From the NCBI GenBank assembly GCA_031274555.1, contig JAISPZ010000150.1:1-61102 (forward strand): a DNA stretch of 61,102 bases, read 5' to 3'. The translations under genes were made by a program, and so were the position numbers. Below are positions 26,782 to 35,037 of the stretch, piece after piece (positions within the stretch are counted from its first letter, which is position 1; each line of letters starts with the position of its first letter). The notes under the pieces were generated by a model. It ran no database searches, was not told the DNA's origin, and saw only the letters and a program-made list of their open reading frames with translations. Source of the DNA: Bacteroidales bacterium. Lineage in GTDB: Bacteria > Bacteroidota > Bacteroidia > Bacteroidales > P3.

Positions 26782-27141
26782 TTAAATATATTTTCTAAAT
26801 TTAATGAAAGCGAATTGCACTTTTTTTGAATTAATGGTTGGTTCGGTAACAATACGACTTGTGGTGGAAGCAATACATTCTATTCCTCTCTCTTGCAATG
26901 CTTTTACAAGATAAAATGTAAATGTCATTTCGCCCATAACGTGAACAATCGTTTTTTTACCTTGCGCCAACTGTAATATTTTTTTTAAATATTCTTCGCA
27001 AAGCAGTTGAATGTATGCTTCATCTCCCGCAGGGTCAATGTCTGGGAACGGAAGATCGACTATTTCTCCATAATTTACCGCAGCATTAAGTTGTGCCACT
27101 TGCCAAAGAGCCACAGGGTGGTTGGATAAATTGATTAGCAT
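26782..27141 (-). CDS. Small CRISPR-linked Rossmann-like protein
   Basis: 119 aa. The pattern is strand-helix-strand: MLINLSNHPVALWQVAQLNA, GEIVDLPFPDIDP, KKTIVHVMGEMTFTFYLVKA, LQERGIECIASTTSR, then VQFAFIKFRKY. This alternation, with a conserved-looking HVMGEMTFT turn after a central strand, resembles small CARF-like folds such as the predicted ring-nuclease Csx families. The gene lies between the CARF nucleases and the helicase, so it might bind or destroy cyclic oligoadenylate to switch off the response. No catalytic residue can be assigned and the family name is not certain. Confidence 0.6.
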   Translation of the reverse strand: MLINLSNHPVALWQVAQLNAAVNYGEIVDLPFPDIDPAGDEAYIQLLCEEYLKKILQLAQGKKTIVHVMGEMTFTFYLVKALQERGIECIASTTSRIVTEPTINSKKVQFAFIKFRKYI

Positions 27142-27185
27142 ATCTCTTTTTATTTCAGTACTCGTAAATTTTTGACAGATGATAT

Positions 27186-28274
27186 TTATAATAATTGTGT
27201 TATTGAGTTACTACCCAGAATATCTTCCCGGCAAAACACTTTAATTCCTAAATCATTAGCCCTATCCAAATGCGCTTCTTTTACTTCCTTGCTATCCTTT
27301 GAACTTAACGTCATAATTGAGAAATTTGAAAACAATCCAAGATTTTTTTGTAAAGCGACTGATTTATATATCGTATCATTAACTATATCCTTTTCGCCAC
27401 TCAAGATAGAGGTTTTACATTCAATGGCATAAAATTTTGTTTTCCAAAGAAAGATTACGTCAAATTCGTTGGAAATTTTTGTACCCTTATTATTTTCCTT
27501 TGTTAGATGTACTCCTGTCTTAATGTTTCCCTCTGAAATAATCTTTTCTTCTCTTATACTATGATAGATATGCTCTTCGAACCAATCTCCTGTCAAATAT
27601 TTTATCTCTTTTTTGTTGATTTTTATTTCGTCAATAATTGGGAAGTTAATACTATTGAGAAAACTTTGCAGACCATCTATTTCATCTATTGAATACGCTT
27701 TTTTATTTCGTCTCTCTCTTAATTTGCCAATTATGCTCCATTCTTTCTCTCCAAAATTCAAAAATTTTTGAAAAAACTTTTTTGTATAATCAGGAGAAAT
27801 ACCACTCATACTTTCTTTTTCCATTCTAAATCCATAACTTTCAATGTATTCTTCCAGAGTAATATTGTCTTTTAACCTATCCGACCAACGTTTCTCAATA
27901 GGAAAAAGATGCCAGCAATCTTGACCTGTCAGGTAATAAATATTTGCCTTGCCATTCTTTTTGAAAAAATCAGTAACCCCCATCGACATAATTTTAGTAC
28001 CGCCAGTAACATTTACGTAAATATTTTCATATTTGTCATAAGTTTCATTTGACAACTTTTCTTCGATCTCATTTAATGAAAATGCGTTATCAACAATAAC
28101 AGTTTTTTCTTTAGAAATATTACATACATTCATAATCCATTTCCTAACGCCTTTTTTTTCCATTTCCTTTGTACTGATGAACAAAAAATCTGTTTTCACA
28201 TTTCCTTTTTCCTTTATAAACTGGATATTAGGAGCAGGTTGATCACTAATAAGTGTAACTAATAGGTTTTTCAT
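27186..28274 (-). CDS. CARF plus PD-(D/E)xK nuclease, Card1/Can2-like (copy 1)
   Basis: 362 aa from the ATG at 28274 (MKNLLVTLISDQPAPNIQFI). The open frame extends 23 codons further, but those lie wholly inside a dispersed repeat. The N-terminal CARF domain has the ligand motif NVTGGTKIMSMGV (about residues 90-102). The C-terminal restriction-endonuclease-like domain has GDWFEEHIYHSI, NEFDVIF and YAIECKTS, giving the E...D...E-x-K active site. Card1/Can2 enzymes are DNA/RNA nucleases turned on by cyclic oligoadenylate from Cas10. Expected role: abortive or protective collateral cleavage after target RNA recognition. Confidence 0.88.
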   Translation of the reverse strand: MKNLLVTLISDQPAPNIQFIKEKGNVKTDFLFISTKEMEKKGVRKWIMNVCNISKEKTVIVDNAFSLNEIEEKLSNETYDKYENIYVNVTGGTKIMSMGVTDFFKKNGKANIYYLTGQDCWHLFPIEKRWSDRLKDNITLEEYIESYGFRMEKESMSGISPDYTKKFFQKFLNFGEKEWSIIGKLRERRNKKAYSIDEIDGLQSFLNSINFPIIDEIKINKKEIKYLTGDWFEEHIYHSIREEKIISEGNIKTGVHLTKENNKGTKISNEFDVIFLWKTKFYAIECKTSILSGEKDIVNDTIYKSVALQKNLGLFSNFSIMTLSSKDSKEVKEAHLDRANDLGIKVFCREDILGSNSITQLL

Positions 28275-28352
28275 ACGCTTATAAATTGTTGTAAATGGTC
28301 GTATGGAACTTGCACATAAACATTTGTCGTGGGTATCAAACATTTGTCATGC
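28275..28352 (-). repeat. Start-codon-abutting dispersed element, copy A
   Basis: An approximately 80-bp element whose minus-strand 3' end runs straight into the ATG of the CARF nuclease at 28274. It matches the tandem copies at 42942-43117 at most positions (shared blocks CATAAACATTTGTCGTGGGT and GTCGTATGGAAC). CATACG at the start codon and CGTATG about 25 bp upstream can pair, placing the start codon in a hairpin. It also overlaps the short gap after the second CARF nuclease gene. Confidence 0.75.
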
Positions 28353-28357
28353 TCGTT

Positions 28358-29266
28358 TCATATTTTTAATTTTTGTTGTTGTAATTCTTGACTTGATAAT
28401 AAACCTTTGATACCAAGAATTTTCAGTCTTTTGTTTATAGACTTTATTCTATCCGAATTAAACTGCTTCGGTAATTTACTTTTTATGAAAATGTAAGGAT
28501 TAACCATTAACCCAAAATCTTTGGAAATGGCGGATAATTTGTACATAATGTTATTGAGATATTCAACCGGCTCTGCGCGTGTTTCTTTGCCATTGGGCGG
28601 AGTTAATGAAATCTTACATTCACCTACAAAAAGTTGATTATCGGCTGTCCAAACTATATCTATTTCATTATCGTTAATCTGTTCTGAAACGTCTCGAAAA
28701 AGTTTTACCCCACGATATACAAAACCTTTTTTTAATCCCTTTTCACTACAAATACGATTGCAAATATATTCTTCGAATTTATGTCCATTATCAACAACTT
28801 CACCGTTATCAAATTCAAATCTTAATCCGTATAACGACAAATACTCCTCCACATTCACGCGATAACGAATGGGTAAATCCTCGCTTGTTTTAACGTTTTC
28901 AATTTTGTTTGTCAAGATCGGAATATAATAGAAATCCGCATTATAATCCAAAAAATTAATAACTGTGGCTATTGACATTATTTTTGTACCACCGGTAATA
29001 TTAACAATGAATTTGTCATCTTTATTGAAATTCTCCAATTTCATTTTTTTCATGGCGTCGGACAAATCATCTTCTGGAACAACAATAATCTTCACTTCTT
29101 CTTTCTTTACTTTTAAGGTGTTGCTGAATCGAGAGGTCATCAATTTTTCTTCCATTCGCGCAGTTGTAATGAAAATATGCTCATCGTATCTGCAATGCAT
29201 CTCTTTTGCCAAAAGATAGTTTGGAAGCAAATGCTCACTTATCAAGGAAACAAGATGAGTAGCCAT
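28358..29266 (-). CDS. CARF plus PD-(D/E)xK nuclease, Card1/Can2-like (copy 2)
   Basis: 302 aa from the ATG at 29266 (MATHLVSLISEHLLPNYLLA), 4 bp after the previous stop; the upstream ATG at 29290 would overlap that gene. CARF motif: VNITGGTKIMSIATV. Nuclease domain: GHKFEEYICNRI, NEIDIVW and LFVGECKIS, so the E...D...E-x-K set is intact. About 60 residues shorter than copy 1, mostly in the linker between domains. The two proteins are clearly paralogous but diverged, which suggests different ring sizes of the activator or different substrates rather than simple redundancy. Confidence 0.87.
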   Translation of the reverse strand: MATHLVSLISEHLLPNYLLAKEMHCRYDEHIFITTARMEEKLMTSRFSNTLKVKKEEVKIIVVPEDDLSDAMKKMKLENFNKDDKFIVNITGGTKIMSIATVINFLDYNADFYYIPILTNKIENVKTSEDLPIRYRVNVEEYLSLYGLRFEFDNGEVVDNGHKFEEYICNRICSEKGLKKGFVYRGVKLFRDVSEQINDNEIDIVWTADNQLFVGECKISLTPPNGKETRAEPVEYLNNIMYKLSAISKDFGLMVNPYIFIKSKLPKQFNSDRIKSINKRLKILGIKGLLSSQELQQQKLKI

Positions 29267-29270
29267 AACA

Positions 29271-30524
29271 TTAACTTTGTTTTTCAGCAAATATTTCTAC
29301 GGGATACCATTCTGCAGCCACAACAATGCTTTCCGCATCTTCATTGCCCAAATTCATAAAGTCTATAATTCTCTTACCACCCTTATCGTCAGAAAAAAGA
29401 GAATGGCAATATCGAGGAAAAATCTCTTTCGGTACAATTCCAATATAATCTGTGCCTGTTACCATACTGAAAATTTCGGAAGCATCCTGCAATTCAAATG
29501 GTATTTTGTTTTTATACAAAGCAAGGGCAAATTTCACCGTTTCATTTACTCTCGTACTGCTGCTTCCTGCCAGACGCAACGTCCAACCGTCTTCCTTATG
29601 ATGAACATACAACGAAATATGCGTTGAATTACCACCACGACAAACTTCCCACGGATGCCCTCCATATCTGCTCTCATCAAAAAACCACTGTCTAAAATCA
29701 CTTTCGGAATTAGGATCTAATTCTCTCAATCCTTCATCTCTGCCATCGGCGAAAGCACTATACGCGTCTAAATTGGATATATCGGGTTTCTTTTTGAAAT
29801 AACCATTGGCATCGTATCCCAGCCTGCAATATTCAAAGAATTTTCCAGAAGTCATAGTCTTCATCGGTGACAAATCAGACTGCTCGGCTATTTTCTTTAA
29901 GATACTTTTATCCTCCACCTTAATACCCTTAGTGATCATTTTCTTGTTGTAAGGATTGATTTTCCAATATTTTTGTCGGACAATTTTTCCTAAGCGTCTG
30001 CAATAAGACAGATTCAAATTGATAAAACTATTGTAAGCAACATTCTCATTAACAATCCATTGACAATAACAGTCCACTATATCACTTAAAAGGTTCAAAA
30101 ATTCCGAATTATCTATTTCTGCATAATAATCCTGCTTTTTACTTGAAGTCTGGAAAATGAGTTTGCGGTCTAAATATAAATAATAGTCGCCATCATATTC
30201 GTTAGCTTCAAGGTGATACCAATGTTTTTGTTCAGGATAATCATAAAGCCACATTTCCTTGAATTGTTCGCGGGTTTCAACGACTTCGCATTTACGAAAT
30301 TCTGCAAAAGAGCCGTAATCCCTGATTTTACCTCTGTCTAAGTAAAACCAAAAGTGCCGATATTCGTCGCCTCCGCTCACCGCAATGGATTTTATTTTTT
30401 TACGAATATTCGTAAGTATAGCAATTTCGTTGGACTTAGTGACGATGGGTTGCGCAGCCGCTCTTTGCTTCATCAAATCGAAACGTGGTGCAGTAATGGG
30501 AAAATTGGGTAAAATGTTATTCAT
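29271..30524 (-). CDS. Unrecognised 417-aa protein in the csm operon
   Basis: I recognise no family. The ATG at 30524 (MNNILPNFPITAPRFDL) is preferred over the TTG at 30548, which overlaps csm5. Visible features: an N-terminal half rich in Trp and Tyr (RHFWFYLDRG, EMWLYDYPEQKHWYHLEA, YYLYLDRKLIF) and a C-terminal half with distinctive blocks: SAFADGRDEGLRELDPNSES, GGHPWEVCRGGNSTHISLYV, WTLRLAGSSSTRVNETVKFA and GTDYIGIVPKEIFPRYCHSL. No signal peptide or membrane segment. It lies 10 bp after csm5 and 4 bp before a CARF nuclease, tightly inside the interference operon, so a CRISPR role (effector, regulator or RNA-binding factor) is likely. The conserved-looking GHPWE and STHIS blocks could be an active site. 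Confidence 0.75.
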   Translation of the reverse strand: MNNILPNFPITAPRFDLMKQRAAAQPIVTKSNEIAILTNIRKKIKSIAVSGGDEYRHFWFYLDRGKIRDYGSFAEFRKCEVVETREQFKEMWLYDYPEQKHWYHLEANEYDGDYYLYLDRKLIFQTSSKKQDYYAEIDNSEFLNLLSDIVDCYCQWIVNENVAYNSFINLNLSYCRRLGKIVRQKYWKINPYNKKMITKGIKVEDKSILKKIAEQSDLSPMKTMTSGKFFEYCRLGYDANGYFKKKPDISNLDAYSAFADGRDEGLRELDPNSESDFRQWFFDESRYGGHPWEVCRGGNSTHISLYVHHKEDGWTLRLAGSSSTRVNETVKFALALYKNKIPFELQDASEIFSMVTGTDYIGIVPKEIFPRYCHSLFSDDKGGKRIIDFMNLGNEDAESIVVAAEWYPVEIFAEKQS

Positions 30525-30534
30525 TTGAGTGTAA

Positions 30535-31623
30535 TTATAATTTTTCAATTTTTATCCAACCTAAAGGCTCTTGATTTTTGCTCACGTAAAGACGAGTTCG
30601 AGGAAATTCTTTTAGCAACAATTCCGATTTAAATTTTTGTTTCAATTCAGGTTTAAATTTTTGTTTCAAGAAACGTTCGAATTTGTCGTATAAATCTTCC
30701 TTTCCGTTTTGGCTTACATAATCGTAAACAGCTATTCCCAAAGAGTTCAGATAATAGCCTTTGCCAAAACCTATACGAATGTAGGCAGTATTCTCTTTTG
30801 CAGCCATTATGTCATCCTCAATATCCGCTAAATGATCGTGATAATAATTCGTTTTTTCGTTTTTGTCTATCAACTCAAATTCTCTATTCAAACAATCAAT
30901 TGCATAACTATTCGCCTGCTTTGCCAAATCTTCCCATTTATAATTTTCCAATGTCAGTTCAAATTCGACTGTTTTGCTTTTATTTATACATTCAAATCGA
31001 ATTTGCATTTCACGAAAGCAATCCACTATGATGTTTGAATCTTTCGAAAGCATTTTGCTGTCCGTAACTTGCTGAATTGTATTGGGACGCACTAATTTAC
31101 CTTCCTCATTAACAAAACATTCAAACTTTTTTTCAAGCGAATCGAAATTTTTATCATTAATAACATTCTCAATCATTGCCGCACTATTTTTATCCGTTTT
31201 CAACCAATTATACATGAGAATAGTTTTTAATGCACCTTTCAGACTACTACCCGGAAAATAAGGTTCCTGTAACGGCGATTTTATAATTCCTTTTATCGGC
31301 AGTTTTATTTCCGGCTTATCTGTAATAAATGGACAGCGCGAATAAATAACCTCATCAATGTTGTTCACAATTTTGTGAGTCAGCAAAAAATTTTTCAAAT
31401 CAAAATTGCTACGATTATTGTCAATTCCATTCGCAACTCCGTAGATATACTTTTCTAAGTATTGGTCACCTTTTGCAAAAATCTTGTCTTGCATTTTTTT
31501 CTTGTCGATAAAACAAATTTGGTTATTATCAATGACATAGTCGGCGTATTGAGATAATTCTACTCCTGAACCGATTGCAACAGGTGTAATTGTCGTTATT
31601 TTTAATTTCGATTTTTCATTCAT
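30535..31623 (-). CDS. csm5: Type III-A effector subunit Csm5
   Basis: Csm5 is the Cas7-like RAMP that caps the 3' end of the Csm filament and helps crRNA 3' maturation. 362 aa. It starts with LKITTITPVAIGSGVELSQYADYVI and contains the RAMP loop PYFPGSSLKGALKTILMYNW (residues about 115-134), with DKKKMQDKIFAKG before. The C-terminus has the G-rich IRIGFGKGYYLNSLG strand. Its ATG overlaps the csm4 stop by 4 bp. Confidence 0.92.
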   Translation of the reverse strand: MNEKSKLKITTITPVAIGSGVELSQYADYVIDNNQICFIDKKKMQDKIFAKGDQYLEKYIYGVANGIDNNRSNFDLKNFLLTHKIVNNIDEVIYSRCPFITDKPEIKLPIKGIIKSPLQEPYFPGSSLKGALKTILMYNWLKTDKNSAAMIENVINDKNFDSLEKKFECFVNEEGKLVRPNTIQQVTDSKMLSKDSNIIVDCFREMQIRFECINKSKTVEFELTLENYKWEDLAKQANSYAIDCLNREFELIDKNEKTNYYHDHLADIEDDIMAAKENTAYIRIGFGKGYYLNSLGIAVYDYVSQNGKEDLYDKFERFLKQKFKPELKQKFKSELLLKEFPRTRLYVSKNQEPLGWIKIEKL

Positions 31624-32624
31624 AATTCATTGTCTATAAAGTTCTCGTGTAGTGGAATACTTAGATTTAATCCGAAACGCAGAATAGGAGGATTTTCGTT
31701 CAGTGTTACAATACGTCCCTTTATTTTGGTGTCGAAAACTGCCCCCTCAAGCAACATTTGAATCATAGGTAAACATTTTCCTTTTTCAAGAAAACGTCCA
31801 CCCCGTTTAATAATTTGATAAAATGAATTTCCTGTTAATTCTTTTTCGTCAGGAGCGATGAGAGAAAGATTGGAATAAAAATTACTTGTTTTCGTTCGTA
31901 TAGCAAAATCAGTCAATACACATTCCGTTAAACTTCCGCAACCCGAAGTTCGTTCCCCTCCTATTCCGAAATTTACGAGCGTTTGCACTGCATTTTTGAA
32001 ATCGTTTTGTAAATTGTCGGACAAATTGTTTTCAATAAGAAAATACCAACTTACGTTGAAATTATCTCCGTTCAACAAGAATAAATCTGTTTGATAAAAA
32101 AACCTGTCTTCACGATCATTTATATCTCTCGCCCGCACCTTAGGATTTGTTTCTGTCGTGAATATTTTAATTGACGTATCTATTTCCGATTTCAAGGCAA
32201 CAATACTATCATTTTGTAGAAACGTACACTCATCCGCGTTAAACCATTTGTCGGGCAACAAACCATTTTCCCAAATGCCTTTTGAGATAAATTTTATCTT
32301 TTTCAACTTTTTGGGTTCTTCGAACTTAAATAAATTTAAACTTGCCGGTTTGGGAAGAAAGAAAACAGATTTTCCCTTATAATCTACACAATAAAAAGCA
32401 GACGATAATGTAAATTTTCCATTTTTACATTCGCTGATAAATTCTTCGACAGTATCAGGATGACAAAATGCCCACGCATTTACTAATGCCGACCAAAGCG
32501 TGTCGGAGTGTAAAAACTCGGAAGTCGTTTTTTGAGAGTTGCTTTGCTCTTCTGTGTATGCACCAAGTGCTTCTCCAAAACGAAACCGTGTTCCGGAATT
32601 CGATCTTAATATGTATGCTTGCAT
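31620..32624 (-). CDS. csm4: Type III-A effector subunit Csm4
   Basis: Csm4 is the Cas5-like RAMP that binds the crRNA 5' tag and docks Cas10. 334 aa. N-terminus MQAYILRSNSGTRFRFGEAL with HSDTLWSALVNAWAF, and a glycine-rich C-terminal loop FGIGGERTSGCGSL, both typical. Starts 2 bp after csm3 and overlaps csm5 by 4 bp, so translation of the subunits is coupled. Confidence 0.93.
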   Translation of the reverse strand: MQAYILRSNSGTRFRFGEALGAYTEEQSNSQKTTSEFLHSDTLWSALVNAWAFCHPDTVEEFISECKNGKFTLSSAFYCVDYKGKSVFFLPKPASLNLFKFEEPKKLKKIKFISKGIWENGLLPDKWFNADECTFLQNDSIVALKSEIDTSIKIFTTETNPKVRARDINDREDRFFYQTDLFLLNGDNFNVSWYFLIENNLSDNLQNDFKNAVQTLVNFGIGGERTSGCGSLTECVLTDFAIRTKTSNFYSNLSLIAPDEKELTGNSFYQIIKRGGRFLEKGKCLPMIQMLLEGAVFDTKIKGRIVTLNENPPILRFGLNLSIPLHENFIDNEL

Positions 32625-32626
32625 AT

Positions 32627-33238
32627 CTATACGATTTCGTAATTTATTTTTACCTTTCCATAACCACGACTGCCACTACCGCCAATGTAGTTGTCTTCTA
32701 CAAGTTTAATTCCTTCCTCTAATTTGGCTAAAATATCTTCTTTGTCATCGTCAAAAATATTGACAATAATTTCAAACTTGAATTTTGCACCAGCAGGTAC
32801 TCGCTCAATTTGTCGCAATCCGCCTGTTTGGGTAGTTCCTGACTTACGATCAATTGTATTTTCGTATTTTGCTTCGGTATATTCAGTATCCAAAATAGCG
32901 TCATTATCCGTAAAAACTTTTTTGAAATCTGCTTCGTCTAAAGCAGCATCGCGGAAGATTAAACGAGAAATCGTTTCCTTTCCCTTTACTGAAGAGCCAA
33001 ACATCTTCACAAGCATTTCGCTATCGTCTTCCACTTTAAAACTGCCTTCTTTCAGTCCAAGCAAGGAGCGAATTTTTCCTTTCAGCGAACTTCCAGGAAT
33101 ATAGGGAACACCTTGAGGAGTTTTTATAACGGGCGAATCCAAGCCGCCAATATCTAATGAGGATTTTGAGCCACCAATGTGTAATCCTGTTTCGAGAGTA
33201 ATCGTACCCTTAACTATTTTTGTTTCTACTAATTTCAT
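32627..33238 (-). CDS. csm3: Type III-A backbone RNase subunit Csm3
   Basis: Csm3 (Cas7 family) forms the filament backbone and cuts target RNA every six nucleotides. 203 aa from the ATG at 33238 (MKLVETKIVKGTITLETGLH); upstream in-frame residues are leader. GGLDSPVIK contains Asp34, which corresponds to the catalytic Asp32 of the S. epidermidis protein. The RAMP loop IPGSSLKGKIRSLLG and the C-terminal GGSGSRGYGKVKI loop are intact, so RNase activity is expected. Confidence 0.95.
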   Translation of the reverse strand: MKLVETKIVKGTITLETGLHIGGSKSSLDIGGLDSPVIKTPQGVPYIPGSSLKGKIRSLLGLKEGSFKVEDDSEMLVKMFGSSVKGKETISRLIFRDAALDEADFKKVFTDNDAILDTEYTEAKYENTIDRKSGTTQTGGLRQIERVPAGAKFKFEIIVNIFDDDKEDILAKLEEGIKLVEDNYIGGSGSRGYGKVKINYEIV

Positions 33239-33242
33239 AATA

Positions 33243-33722
33243 TTAATTTGTTTTACTGTTAAATTTATGATATGCCACAACTGATTCGAAAAACGTTTTA
33301 AATTCTTTGCGCTGTTCTTCGGAACTAACCTGTTTAATCAAATAATCAATAAAAGCCAAAAACTTTTTTATGTTATCCTTGTTATCCTTATCGGTTGTTG
33401 CTCTACCGGCAATATATGCCAATTGAGGACGAAGTAATTTTAGTTCGTTTACCGATTTTGTTTTTGTGACTTTGTCGTACACGTTTCGTAACTGGCTCGT
33501 CGACACTTTAACGCCATATTTTTGTACGAAAACTTCTATAGACTTTAAAATTGAGTCTAAATTTTGTGTAGAACCCATTTTCAACAATTCAGAATAATTT
33601 GTTGAAAAACATTCACTTCTGACCACTTCTGCAAGTTGGTCAAAAGTTTGAGTCTGAGATGAACGAGGCTGATTTTGACCGCCGCCACCTCCTCTGTTGT
33701 TTGAATAAATTTGATATGTCAT
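33243..33722 (-). CDS. csm2: Type III-A small subunit Csm2
   Basis: Csm2 is the helical small subunit lining the target-RNA groove. 159 aa. The family pattern is clear in TSQLRNVYDKVTK, LKLLRPQLAYIAGRA and FKTFFESVVAYHKF. A Gly/Asn/Gln-rich N-terminal extension of about 25 residues (NNRGGGGGQNQPRSSQTQT) is unusual and probably disordered. Its presence makes this a III-A rather than a III-B (Cmr) system. Confidence 0.92.
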   Translation of the reverse strand: MTYQIYSNNRGGGGGQNQPRSSQTQTFDQLAEVVRSECFSTNYSELLKMGSTQNLDSILKSIEVFVQKYGVKVSTSQLRNVYDKVTKTKSVNELKLLRPQLAYIAGRATTDKDNKDNIKKFLAFIDYLIKQVSSEEQRKEFKTFFESVVAYHKFNSKTN

Positions 33723-33751
33723 AAAGATAAAAATTGATTTATATGATTATT

Positions 33752-35032
33752 TTATTTAACTCGTTTCATGAAAAGTTCTGCCCAGCGGGAAGCTACAAGA
33801 TAAATATCTGCATTTTTTGCATTATTACCTACGTACTTATGTAAAAGCGATTGCGAATAATCCTCAAAGATTTTCTTCAGCACTTCTTCGTTGATTTTCT
33901 CTACATTTCTTCGCAAATAGTATTTCAATCGCCAAACCTTTGGCATTTCCTTTTTGAGCGGGTACACCTGTCTGAAAATTTGAAGCAAACTTTTCGACTC
34001 CTCTTTGTTGATAATCAAATCGGCTAAAGTTTGGAACAATATTCGTGCTTCTTTAAAATCTTTCCAACGCAACGTTTTTCCGAAAACAGTAACACTATTT
34101 TTTGTTATGATACGTTTGCTTTTGCTTAAAGCGTCTTCGACTTCAGCTGCCAACTGTACCATTGGATAATGCGGTGGAAAGACAATTATTCCCGCCGAAA
34201 AAGTAATTTCACTATTCGGCAATGAAGTAATTTGAGATTTCAAATTTCGTTGGAACTCTTCGAATTTTTTTTGAAGCACAACAGCCATTTCAAAGACTTT
34301 TTCCCAAGTACCAATCAAAAAGCAATCGTCTCCACCAGAAAATACAACATAAATATTTTGCTGCATTTTTAGATCTTTAATTAATTGCAACAGTTTACTA
34401 TCAAAAAAGTCTTTTAATTCTTTCGACAATTTTTTATAATCGCTTTCTGTTCTGCCACGAAACAAAGAGCCTAAATTATCAACATCTAATTTCAATGCAG
34501 CCAATTTCTTATCACCTTCCGATTTTTCTGCAATCCATTCGAAATCGCCATTTGGGATTTGCCCATTAATTCCTTTTATTGTATTTGTATCAACTTCATC
34601 AACCTTAACAGGATTTGCGTCCAATAAATCAAAACAAATCGGGCGTTGCATTTTCGCTAATTGTACTTTTTTATTTACAGTATCCAACAAATCACTAATA
34701 TTATCCGTTTTCTTTTCTATGAGAGAAATATAAGGATAAATATCTTTTTGCAGGTAATCATTTGAAATGTGTCTGATCTTTTCTTCGATTTCAGCAACCG
34801 CTTTATTCGTTGAAATTTCTAAATAAAAATTTCCACCGCCATTATATAGTTCTCTAACAGTGCCCGCATTACCGAAAAAGTCTGTCAAATTTTTTAGACA
34901 ACTATCTGCAATATTCTGCACATAAATAGAACGGCTTTTTAATGCCTTTGCAGCACCCTCGCTTGGAACATTAAAAATAAACGATTGTATTCCCGAAATG
35001 TCGCATTTTAAAAAATAATTTGTCATATACAT
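33752..35032 (-). CDS. cas10: HD-less Cas10 (Csm1), cyclic oligoadenylate synthase
   Basis: 426 aa, about half the usual Csm1 length. It begins directly at the first palm-like domain (FLKCDISGIQSFIF, LYNGGGNFYLEIS), so the N-terminal HD DNase domain is missing. No zinc CxxC pair is seen. The second palm has LAALKLDVDNLGSLFRG and the active-site loop YVVFSGGDDCFLIGTWEKV with intact GGDD. The C-terminal helical domain ends ASRWAELFMKRVK. Prediction: on target RNA binding it makes cyclic oligoadenylate but cannot cut DNA. Located 5 bp after cas6 and followed by csm2. Confidence 0.93.
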   Translation of the reverse strand: MYMTNYFLKCDISGIQSFIFNVPSEGAAKALKSRSIYVQNIADSCLKNLTDFFGNAGTVRELYNGGGNFYLEISTNKAVAEIEEKIRHISNDYLQKDIYPYISLIEKKTDNISDLLDTVNKKVQLAKMQRPICFDLLDANPVKVDEVDTNTIKGINGQIPNGDFEWIAEKSEGDKKLAALKLDVDNLGSLFRGRTESDYKKLSKELKDFFDSKLLQLIKDLKMQQNIYVVFSGGDDCFLIGTWEKVFEMAVVLQKKFEEFQRNLKSQITSLPNSEITFSAGIIVFPPHYPMVQLAAEVEDALSKSKRIITKNSVTVFGKTLRWKDFKEARILFQTLADLIINKEESKSLLQIFRQVYPLKKEMPKVWRLKYYLRRNVEKINEEVLKKIFEDYSQSLLHKYVGNNAKNADIYLVASRWAELFMKRVK

Positions 35033-35037
35033 TAAAT

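Noticed and set aside
28275-28343. 23-residue N-terminal extension of the CARF nuclease
   Set aside because: Encoded entirely by the dispersed element; the equivalent extension before the phosphoesterase is in another frame, so it is not protein.
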